Origin: an uncultured Faecalibacterium sp.
GTDB lineage: Bacteria > Bacillota > Clostridia > Oscillospirales > Ruminococcaceae
DNA: 13,523 nt
NCBI GenBank assembly: GCA_902463905.1
Contig: CABQHF010000034.1
Coordinates: forward strand, 1 to 13,523
Reading direction: 5' to 3'
Both the position numbers and the translations under genes were made by a program. The notes below the pieces were generated by a model. That model saw only the letters and a list, made by a program, of their open reading frames with translations. It ran no database searches and was not told the DNA's origin. How positions within the stretch are numbered: the first letter of the stretch is position 1; each line of letters opens with the position of its first letter. Positions 1 to 5,946 of this stretch are shown here, one piece after another.

Positions 1-1249
1 TGCGGTTCAGCTGGAAGATGGTGGCGATCCACACCAGACGCAGCAGGCAGCTGCCGATCAGGCTCACCACCATGGGCAGCACGCTGTAACCCAGGCCGCG
101 CAGGCTGCTGGCCAGTGTGTCCATGATGCCGCACAGCAGGTAGGTGCCGCAGATGATCCGCAGCCGCTCGTACCCGGCGGCCACCACGGCTTCATCCGAG
201 GAGTAGAAGTGCAGCAGCTGTGTACCGGCCAGTGCCGCGCCGCCGCCCATCAGTGCGCCCACGCCCACCACGCATAACAGGCAGTTGCGCATCACACGGT
301 CCAGGTTCTCATACTTGCGGGCACCGATGTTCTGGCTGGTGAAGGTGACGGCCGCCTGCGCAAAAGCGTTCATGCCGGTGTATACGAAGCCCTCCAGATT
401 GGAGGAAGCCGAACTTCCGGCCACCACGGTGGAGCCAAAGGAGTTGATGGCGGACTGGATGACCACATTGGAAAGGCTGAACACAGTGCTCTGCAGACCG
501 GCCGGCAGGCCGATGAGCAGGATCTGCTTGAGCGCACCGGCGTGGAAGCCCAGCCGGTGCAGATCCAGATGCAAGGCACCTTTCTCGCGCACCAGCATGG
601 CGGTGACCAGGCAGGCCGAGACGGTCTCGCTGATGATGGTAGCCAGCGCAACGCCTGCCACGCTCATGGAAAAGCCGATGACGAACACGAGGTTCAGCAC
701 CACATTGATGATACCGGCCGCGGCCAGACAGTACAGCGGGCGCTTGGTGTCGCCCACGGCGCGCAGCAAAGCGCTGCTGAAATTGTACAGCATGTTCATG
801 GGCATGCCGATGAAATAGATTTTAAGGTAGAGCGCAGAGAGGTCGATGACGTCCTCCGGGCAGCTCATGAGTTCCAGCAGGCCGCGGGCCGCAAAAAAGC
901 CCACCACGGCCAGCAGTACGCCGCTGGTAAGGCCCAGCGTCACGGCGGTGTGCACGGTGTCCTGTACGCCGTGCTCATCCTTTGCGCCAAAGCAGCGGGC
1001 GGCCACAACGTTCGCGCCCAGCGAAAGTCCCACGAACAGGTTCACCAGCAGGTTAATCAAGGCACCGTTGGAGCCAACGGCGGCCAGTGCGGTGCTGCCG
1101 GCAAAGCGACCCACCACAACAACATCGGCTGCATTGAACAGCAGCTGCAGGATGCTGGACGCGGCCAGCGGAATGGAAAACAGAATGATCTTTTGCAGCA
1201 TCGGGCCGCTGGTCAGGTCAGCGGAACGGCTTGCCTTGGTTTGCGCCAT
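1..1249 (-). CDS. MATE-family multidrug/sodium efflux transporter (3' end cut by window edge)
   Basis: Integral membrane antiporter of the MATE family, which exports cationic drugs or metabolites using a Na+ or H+ gradient. About 416 residues are visible of a usual 440-460, so only the last helices are missing. The translation begins MAQTKASRSADLTSGPMLQK and has the typical N-terminal helix with FSIPLAASSILQLLFNAAD, then VVGRFAG, and the family signature near residue 150 (GMPMNMLYNFSSALLRAVGD). The second half repeats the fold (LIGLPAGLQSTVFSLSNVVIQ). The ATG at 1249 is chosen because an AAAGGAGG sequence (1261-1268) lies 11 nt upstream; the nearer ATG at 1259 is out of frame. It lies downstream of the GH31 gene on the same strand but is separated from it by a terminator and has its own promoter, so it is probably independently transcribed. 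The substrate cannot be told from sequence. Confidence 0.93.
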   Translation of the reverse strand, partial: MAQTKASRSADLTSGPMLQKIILFSIPLAASSILQLLFNAADVVVVGRFAGSTALAAVGSNGALINLLVNLFVGLSLGANVVAARCFGAKDEHGVQDTVHTAVTLGLTSGVLLAVVGFFAARGLLELMSCPEDVIDLSALYLKIYFIGMPMNMLYNFSSALLRAVGDTKRPLYCLAAAGIINVVLNLVFVIGFSMSVAGVALATIISETVSACLVTAMLVREKGALHLDLHRLGFHAGALKQILLIGLPAGLQSTVFSLSNVVIQSAINSFGSTVVAGSSASSNLEGFVYTGMNAFAQAAVTFTSQNIGARKYENLDRVMRNCLLCVVGVGALMGGGAALAGTQLLHFYSSDEAVVAAGYERLRIICGTYLLCGIMDTLASSLRGLGYSVLPMVVSLIGSCLLRLVWIATIFQLNR

Positions 1250-1333
1250 GGGGTAACATGCCTCCTTTGAAACAGGTTTATCTGAAAAAAGTTGCGTTGT
1301 ATCTATGCCTGGAAGAACCGGGCGCAAATATTT

Positions 1334-1362
1334 ATTATATGTCAGCGCTGCACAAAACGCAA
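1334..1362 (-). promoter_or_regulatory. Probable SigmaA promoter of the MATE gene
   Basis: On the minus strand, TTGCGT (1362-1357) and a perfect TATAAT (1339-1334) are separated by 17 bp. The predicted leader to the ATG at 1249 is about 78 nt. The -35 box starts only a few bases beyond the GH31 terminator, consistent with a separate transcription unit. Confidence 0.7.
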
Positions 1363-1366
1363 GAGC

Positions 1367-1402
1367 CAAAACGACCCCGGAACCACAAATGTTCCGGGGT
1401 CG
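1367..1402 (-). terminator. Rho-independent terminator of the GH31 gene
   Basis: A perfect 12-bp GC-rich stem (1372-1383 with 1391-1402, 7-nt loop) lies 14 bp after the GH31 stop codon. On the minus strand it is followed by TTTTGG, a short U-tract; the plus-strand side has none, so it serves the minus strand. Confidence 0.85.
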
Positions 1403-1416
1403 CTGCAAAAGGCAGG

Positions 1417-3438
1417 TCAGCAGGAGACGTCCAGCACGGTCCAGTGCCCGTCATGGGCAAAATCCATCGTCTCGCCGTCATCGGTGTACAGGCGGCAGCT
1501 GGCGCGGCCGTTGGCATCCGGGCAGGCCAGCAGAGTGACGGCCTTTTCGTTCAGTTCGGCGGTGCAGGCGGCGGGCTTTGCCAGCGGGACTGCATGGCCC
1601 GTCCGCACGAACAGCAGCACCTCGTTCAGGGCGCAGCGCACATAGTGGTGGCCTGCAGGCAGGGCTTCTGTGTCGTAGTCCTCCGCGCTGCGCAGGCGGT
1701 ACAGCTGCATGGGCTGTGGCAGGTAGACGTGCCGCCCGGTGGCATTCTGGGTGTACACCGGGGCCAGCATCACGCCGTCGCCCAGCAGCAGCTGATCATG
1801 CACTTCTCTGGCATCGGGGTCGGCAGGCCATTCAAAACCAAGCGGGCGGAAGTAGCCGGTGTTTTCCAGTGCAGCCTTCATGAACTCGCTATAAAGATAG
1901 GGCAGCAGGGCATAGCGCAGGCGCAGCATCTCCCGCAGGGCAGGCAGCTGGTCCGCAAAGCGGAAATATTCCTGCTCGCGGGTGCCGGCAGCGGCGTGGT
2001 TGCGCATCAGCGGGGTGAACAGGCCGAACTCCAGCCAGCGCAGAGCCAGATCCGGGGTGGTGTCGCCCGCAAAGCCGCACAGGTCAGCGCCGGTGTACAG
2101 GAAACCGCACATCTGGACACTGGGCATCAGCTGGATGTTGGCCAGCAGCTGTTCCCAGCTGGAATGGTTGTCACCCAGCCAGATGCCGCCGTAGCGGTGG
2201 CTGCCGATGATGCTGGAACGGCTGTACAGCAGGGTGCGCTTTCCGGGGCGCAGGTCGGCAAAGGCCTCCCCGGCGGCGCGGGTCATGCTGCCGCCGTACA
2301 GGTTGTGCACCCGGTCGTGCCGCACCCGCTGCCCGGCAAGGTCGTGGTAGAAGCTGGCATAGTCGGCGGGGCTGTTCATCAGGCCCATGGCACCGCCCAC
2401 CACCTTGCCGAAGAACTCTTCCTGTTCGATGTTGTCCTGCCCGCGCAGCTGAGCCATACTGTCCAGGAATTCCCGCAGCCTGTCCGGCGAATAGAACAGC
2501 GCAGGTTCGTTCATATCGTTCCAGAAGCCCTCAATGCCGCAGTCGGTCAGCACCTTGTACCGGCGGCCGAACCAGTCCCGCACCTCCGGGCGCAGAAAAT
2601 CCGCAAAGCAGGCCTTGCCGGGCCATACGGCTGCCACGAAGGGAGTGCCGTCTGCTTTGGTGCAGAAGTAACCCTTTTCCAGCCCTTCGGCATAGGTGGC
2701 GTCCTTCGGGTCGATGCGAACGCCTGCGTCGATGATGGGTACCAGACGGATGCCCTGAGCCTTCATCTCGGCGCTCAGGGCGGCCAGATCCGGGAAGCGC
2801 TCCTTGTTCACCGTGAAATCCGCGTATCCCTGCATATAGTCGATGTCCAGGCAGATCATATCCAGCGGCAGATCGTTCTCGCGGTACTGGCGGGCGATAG
2901 CGCGCACATCCTCGGTGGATTTGTAGCCCCAGCGGCTCTGGGCAAAGCCGAAGGCCCACTTGGGCGGGATGTAGCTGCGGCCGATGAGTTTCCTGAATTC
3001 GGTGCAGATGGCATTCAGGCTGTCACCGGTCAGGATGTACAGGTCGTAGTCCGGCTCCTCGGTGCGGAAGGTCAGCCGGTCGTGCCGGGTATAGCCGATG
3101 TCATAGGATACTTTTCCCGGAAAATCCACGAACACGCCAAAGGGGCTGCGGCTAACGCCGCAGTCGATGAGCAGGAAATTGTGGGCGCCATAGTAAGAGA
3201 TCCGGTTCTCCCCATGGTGGGATTCATCGGTGTTGTTGGTCACATAATGCCAGCCGCGCTTATTGATGCCGCGGGGCATCTCGCCCAGACCGTACACGAT
3301 GGCATCTTCGGCCATGGAAAAGCTCCAACTGCCGTCCGGTTCTGCCGTCAGGAACGGCACGGCTGCAGCGGCAGGTTCCGCCGGGCAGACGACGCTTTCC
3401 GTGGGCAGTGGGCAGCCAAAAGTAAAACGCTGGATCAT
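1417..3438 (-). CDS. GH31 family alpha-glucosidase, predicted isomaltose (alpha-1,6) preference
   Basis: Retaining exo-acting alpha-glucosidase of glycoside hydrolase family 31, 673 residues. It has no signal peptide, so it should act in the cytoplasm on imported oligosaccharides. The N-terminal beta-sandwich (about 1-155) carries the EDAIVYGLGE motif; the TIM barrel follows from about 158. The nucleophile is Asp308 in GFWNDMNEP and the likely acid/base is Asp423 in IWLGDN; RSSIIGSHRYGG lies just before. From family knowledge, R. obeum Ro-alphaG1 (663 aa) uses Asp307 and Asp420, and its Trp169 favours isomaltose; here the same QSRWGY context places Trp170. The ATG at 3438 is chosen over the longer upstream reading because AAGGAG sits about 9 nt before it and the extra residues look like translated promoter. 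No sugar transporter lies beside it. Alternative activities in GH31 (alpha-xylosidase, transglucosidase) are less likely given WNDMNEP and SRWGY. Confidence 0.95.
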   Translation of the reverse strand: MIQRFTFGCPLPTESVVCPAEPAAAAVPFLTAEPDGSWSFSMAEDAIVYGLGEMPRGINKRGWHYVTNNTDESHHGENRISYYGAHNFLLIDCGVSRSPFGVFVDFPGKVSYDIGYTRHDRLTFRTEEPDYDLYILTGDSLNAICTEFRKLIGRSYIPPKWAFGFAQSRWGYKSTEDVRAIARQYRENDLPLDMICLDIDYMQGYADFTVNKERFPDLAALSAEMKAQGIRLVPIIDAGVRIDPKDATYAEGLEKGYFCTKADGTPFVAAVWPGKACFADFLRPEVRDWFGRRYKVLTDCGIEGFWNDMNEPALFYSPDRLREFLDSMAQLRGQDNIEQEEFFGKVVGGAMGLMNSPADYASFYHDLAGQRVRHDRVHNLYGGSMTRAAGEAFADLRPGKRTLLYSRSSIIGSHRYGGIWLGDNHSSWEQLLANIQLMPSVQMCGFLYTGADLCGFAGDTTPDLALRWLEFGLFTPLMRNHAAAGTREQEYFRFADQLPALREMLRLRYALLPYLYSEFMKAALENTGYFRPLGFEWPADPDAREVHDQLLLGDGVMLAPVYTQNATGRHVYLPQPMQLYRLRSAEDYDTEALPAGHHYVRCALNEVLLFVRTGHAVPLAKPAACTAELNEKAVTLLACPDANGRASCRLYTDDGETMDFAHDGHWTVLDVSC

Positions 3439-3487
3439 GGTAAAAACTCCTTGTTTCCCAAAATCAAAAAACAGGTTCCATACCCTT

Positions 3488-3516
3488 ATCTTACGGCAGC
3501 CTCTGCGGGAAAACAA
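3488..3516 (-). promoter_or_regulatory. Probable SigmaA promoter of the GH31 gene
   Basis: On the minus strand, TTGTTT (3516-3511) and TAAGAT (3493-3488) are separated by 17 bp, giving a leader of about 45 nt to the ATG at 3438. The boxes are moderate matches, which suits a gene under activator or repressor control. Confidence 0.55.
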
Positions 3517-3519
3517 GAG

Positions 3520-3550
3520 ACAAAACCGGCACATTTTTACAACAAAACCG
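3520..3550. repeat. Spaced 9-bp direct repeat upstream of the GH31 promoter
   Basis: ACAAAACCG occurs at 3520-3528 and again at 3542-3550, a 22-bp start-to-start distance, about two helical turns. On the minus strand the two copies lie directly upstream of the GH31 -35 box, a typical place for an activator. An operator role is inferred from position only; no regulator gene is in the window. Confidence 0.5.
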
Positions 3551-3600
3551 TCAGAACCGCAGAAAAATGAAAAAATCCCGTCCTCTGTGCCGGAATCGAA

Positions 3601-3629
3601 TTGCAAACCGGAGCCCATGCTGTTATACT
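3601..3629 (+). promoter_or_regulatory. Promoter of the phosphoglycosyl transferase gene
   Basis: TTGCAA (3601-3606) and TATACT (3624-3629) are separated by exactly 17 bp, 37 bp before the start codon. The same pair of boxes with the same spacing recurs on the minus strand at 8170-8198. Confidence 0.75.
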
Positions 3630-3665
3630 GGAGCAGTCAAGCAAACCAGAACGGAGGGATCGTTT

Positions 3666-4283
3666 GTGTATCGCAATGGAATCAAGCGCCTGCTGGCGGT
3701 GGTGCTGTCGCTGTGCGGCATGATCTGCCTGTCGTGGCTGTTTCTGATCCTGGCCATTGCCATCAAGATCGACTCGCCCGGCCCCGTGTTCTTCAAACAG
3801 AAGCGGGTGGGCATCGGCAAAAAGCATTTCTACATTTTAAAGTTCCGCACCATGCGCATCGACACGCCCCACGATATGCCCACGCACCTGCTGCATGATC
3901 CGGATCAGTATATCACCCGCATGGGCCATTTCCTGCGCAAGACCAGCCTGGACGAGCTGCCCCAGCTGTGGAATATCTTTGTGGGGGATATGGCGGTCAT
4001 CGGCCCGCGCCCGGCGCTGTGGAACCAGTACGACCTGCTGGCCGAGCGCGACAAATACGGTGCCAACGATGTGCGCCCCGGCCTGACCGGCTGGGCACAG
4101 ATCCACGGCCGCGACGAGCTGGAAATTGCTGAAAAGGCCAAGCTGGACGGCTGGTATGTGGAGCACCTGAGCTTCGTGCTGGACGTGAAGTGCTTCTTTG
4201 GCACCATCGCCGCTGTGCTGAAACATGACGGTGTGGTGGAGGGCGGCACCGGCACCCTGCATGAGAACAATAAAAAATCTTGA
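3666..4283 (+). CDS. Monotopic phosphoglycosyl transferase (PglC/EpsL-like sugar transferase)
   Basis: Bacterial sugar transferase of the PglC superfamily, 205 residues. It should move a sugar-1-phosphate from a UDP-sugar to undecaprenyl phosphate at the inner membrane face, the first step in making an exopolysaccharide, glycoprotein glycan or similar. Visible features are one N-terminal hydrophobic segment (about 9-33), DSPGPVFFKQKRVG (36-49), KFRTM (59-63), the catalytic Asp96-Glu97 dyad in LDELPQLWN, GPRP (113-116), and the RPGLTGWAQIHGRDE segment. The GTG at 3666 is chosen because GGAGGG (3653-3658) lies 7 nt upstream and the next ATG codons are out of frame or deep inside. The position matching Ser-Pro in PglC is Ser23-Trp24, so the helix-breaking proline is absent. 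No glycosyltransferase, flippase or polymerase lies nearby, so it is an orphan and its sugar is unknown. Confidence 0.93.
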   Translation: MYRNGIKRLLAVVLSLCGMICLSWLFLILAIAIKIDSPGPVFFKQKRVGIGKKHFYILKFRTMRIDTPHDMPTHLLHDPDQYITRMGHFLRKTSLDELPQLWNIFVGDMAVIGPRPALWNQYDLLAERDKYGANDVRPGLTGWAQIHGRDELEIAEKAKLDGWYVEHLSFVLDVKCFFGTIAAVLKHDGVVEGGTGTLHENNKKS

Positions 4284-4307
4284 TTTATCCCCGGAAAAGC
4301 GTATAAT
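4280..4307 (+). promoter_or_regulatory. Promoter of aspS
   Basis: TTGATT (4280-4285) and a perfect TATAAT (4302-4307) are separated by 16 bp. The -35 box overlaps the stop codon of the upstream sugar transferase. There is no terminator between the two genes, so read-through is possible as well. Confidence 0.75.
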
Positions 4308-4339
4308 AAAACAGTACAAGACTTTAAAGGAGGATTCCT

Positions 4340-5674
4340 ATGGAACGCACCTATATCAATGAGGTCCAGAAGGAAATCGGCAGCACGGTCAAGGTGCAGG
4401 GCTTTATCGAGAACCTGCGCAACAGCAAGTATATGGCCTTCATCGTGCTGAAGGATATTACCGGCAAACTGCAGATCACGGTCGAAAAGGCCGATCACCC
4501 GGATCTGGTGGATACCATCGACAAGCTCACCCCGGATTCCGTCATCACCGTTACCGGCAAGGTGATGGAGAACGACTACGTCAAGATGGGCGGCATCGAG
4601 ATGATTCCCGAGTCCATCGAGATCGAGAGCATTGCCGACCCGCTGCCCATCGTGCGCAAGGAAATCGCAGCCACCAAGAAGAAGAAGGCTGTGGAGCGCT
4701 CCAGCATCGACCAGCGCATCGACTACCGCTGGATCGACCTGCGCACCGACGAGAACCAGCTGATGTTCAAGGCACAGAGCTGCTTTGTCAACGCCATGCG
4801 TCAGTTCCTGCTGGAACGCAACTTCATCGAGATCCACACCCCCAAGCTGATCGCTGCAGCCAGCGAGAGCGGCTCTGAGGTGTTCAAGGTGGATTACTTC
4901 GACCGCAACGCGTATCTGGCCCAGAGCCCGCAGTTCTACAAGCAGATGGCCATGGCTGCCGGTTTTGAGCGTATCTTCGAGACCGGCCCTGTGTTCCGTG
5001 CCGAGAAGAGCTATACCAACAAGCACTCCACTGAGTTCTCCGGCTTTGATCTGGAGTTCAGCTATATCACTTCCTTCAAGGATGTCATGAAGATGGAGGA
5101 GGAGTTGCTGACCGCCGGCCTGAAGGCCGTCAAGGAGAATTACGGCGACCAGATCAAGGAACTGTTCGGTCAGGAAGTCATCGTGCCCACCACTCCGTTC
5201 CCGGTGGTCAAGCTGGCCGACCTGTACAAGGGTCTGGAAGAAGAGTTCGGCTACAAGGTCGATGAGTCCGAGAAGGGCGACCTGACTACCGAGGCCGAGC
5301 GTCTGAGCTATGAGTGGGTCAAGAAGCACTACGGCCACGAGTTCCTGTTCATCACCGACTACTCCGCCGAGAAGCGTGCGTTCTATCACATGCGCGACGA
5401 GAACGGTGTGCCCCAGGGCTACGACCTGATCTGGCGCGGTGTCGAGATCACCACCGGTGCACAGCGTGAGCACCGCTACGAGGTGCTGAAGAAGCAGGCT
5501 GAGGAGAAGGGTCTGGCCGAGGACGTCAAGTTCTATCTGGAATTCTTCCAGTACGGCTGCCCGCCCCACGGCGGCTTCGGCCTGGGCATCGACCGCCTGA
5601 CCATGCTGCTGTGCGGCTTGACCATCAAGGACGCAGAGTTCCTGTTCCGCGGCCCCAACCGCCTGACCCCGTGA
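4340..5674 (+). CDS. aspS: Archaeal/eukaryotic-type aspartyl-tRNA synthetase, possibly non-discriminating (Asp/Asn)
   Basis: Class IIb aminoacyl-tRNA synthetase, 444 residues, charging tRNA with aspartate. An OB-fold anticodon-binding domain covers about 15-100. The catalytic core shows motif 1 (FIEIHTPKLI, 162-171), motif 2 (FRAE, 219-222) and motif 3 (GFGLGIDRL, 412-420). The tail ends PNRLTP, as in AspRS rather than AsnRS. It lacks the roughly 120-residue GAD insertion of the ordinary bacterial AspRS (about 590 aa), so it belongs to the short archaeal-like type, which in some bacteria (for example AspRS2 of Deinococcus) charges both tRNA-Asp and tRNA-Asn and depends on GatCAB. Whether this one does so cannot be decided here: the residue I align with the Trp/His discriminator of archaeal enzymes is Glu24. 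AAAGGAGG (4326-4333) precedes the ATG by 6 nt. It is flanked by its own promoter and terminator, so it is monocistronic. An AsnRS annotation is possible but less likely. Confidence 0.9.
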   Translation: MERTYINEVQKEIGSTVKVQGFIENLRNSKYMAFIVLKDITGKLQITVEKADHPDLVDTIDKLTPDSVITVTGKVMENDYVKMGGIEMIPESIEIESIADPLPIVRKEIAATKKKKAVERSSIDQRIDYRWIDLRTDENQLMFKAQSCFVNAMRQFLLERNFIEIHTPKLIAAASESGSEVFKVDYFDRNAYLAQSPQFYKQMAMAAGFERIFETGPVFRAEKSYTNKHSTEFSGFDLEFSYITSFKDVMKMEEELLTAGLKAVKENYGDQIKELFGQEVIVPTTPFPVVKLADLYKGLEEEFGYKVDESEKGDLTTEAERLSYEWVKKHYGHEFLFITDYSAEKRAFYHMRDENGVPQGYDLIWRGVEITTGAQREHRYEVLKKQAEEKGLAEDVKFYLEFFQYGCPPHGGFGLGIDRLTMLLCGLTIKDAEFLFRGPNRLTP

Positions 5675-5698
5675 TGTCATAACATCGTATATTTTTCT

Positions 5699-5731
5699 AA
5701 GAGGAGAGACTTTCGAGTCTCTCCTCTTTTT
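5699..5731 (+). terminator. Strong Rho-independent terminator of aspS
   Basis: A perfect 13-bp stem (5699-5711 with 5716-5728) is capped by a UUCG tetraloop and ends in a run of T (5727-5731), 24 bp after the aspS stop codon. The A/T-rich left flank (TTTTTCTAA) is weak for termination of minus-strand transcripts. Confidence 0.95.
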
Positions 5732-5742
5732 GTTGGTTGTCC

Positions 5743-5827
5743 CGCCCTCTCCGTCCACTCGCGTTGCTCGTGTCCAGCTCTCCCTTTGGGAGAGCTGGCA
5801 GACCTGAAAGGTCTGTCTGAGAGGGCG
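5743..5827. repeat. 85-bp multi-arm palindromic intergenic element (copy A)
   Basis: The ends form a perfect 9-bp inverted repeat (CGCCCTCTC at 5743-5751, GAGAGGGCG at 5819-5827). Inside are a perfect 11-bp hairpin with a TTT loop (5774-5784 with 5788-5798) and a perfect 7-bp hairpin with a GAA loop (5799-5805 with 5809-5815). The folded form is a multi-branched junction. It resembles the short palindromic repeats scattered between genes in Faecalibacterium-like genomes (recollection, not a search). It lies between a terminator and a promoter and encodes no protein. It shares a hairpin core and the CTGAGAGGG end with the element at 7513-7564. Confidence 0.75.
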
Positions 5828-5856
5828 AGCTGGGTTGGCTTGTGCAGTTCTCTTTT

Positions 5857-5886
5857 GTCATATCAGCTCCTTTCCGTTCATACGAT
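5857..5886 (+). promoter_or_regulatory. SigmaE-type sporulation promoter of spoIVA
   Basis: GTCATATC (5857-5864) and CATACGAT (5879-5886) are separated by 14 bp. The known mother-cell SigmaE consensus is roughly a -35 box ending ATATT and a -10 box CATACAAT with 13-15 bp between them, so both boxes match at all but one or two positions. SpoIVA is a known SigmaE regulon member, which agrees. The predicted leader is about 55 nt. Confidence 0.75.
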
Positions 5887-5946
5887 ACAACGAGCGGACC
5901 GGCACAGCGTCCGGTGCACAGCGCAAACGGGAAGGGGAGAGCAGGC

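Noticed and set aside
542..1270. 242-residue plus-strand frame opposite the MATE gene
   Set aside because: His/Gln/Ala-rich shadow; the minus strand encodes an unmistakable transporter with a good ribosome site and promoter.
1231..3570. 779-residue plus-strand open frame opposite the GH31 gene
   Set aside because: It is low-complexity (Ala, Gly, His, Gln, Val rich), matches no family, and lies entirely over a gene with intact GH31 catalytic motifs; long antisense frames are expected in GC-biased codons.
3905..5758. 617-residue minus-strand open frame opposite aspS
   Set aside because: Leu/His/Gln/Asp-rich shadow of the aspS codons that also crosses the aspS terminator; no ribosome site and no recognisable domain.
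5743..5827. tRNA or tRNA-like gene in the multi-arm element
   Set aside because: The fold has several arms, but the arm sizes, T-loop sequence and acceptor end do not fit a tRNA.
5842..5946. N-terminal extension of spoIVA from the ATG at 5842
   Set aside because: The extra 35 residues have no match to SpoIVA, would place the start upstream of the predicted SigmaE promoter, and the TTG at 5947 has a good ribosome site.
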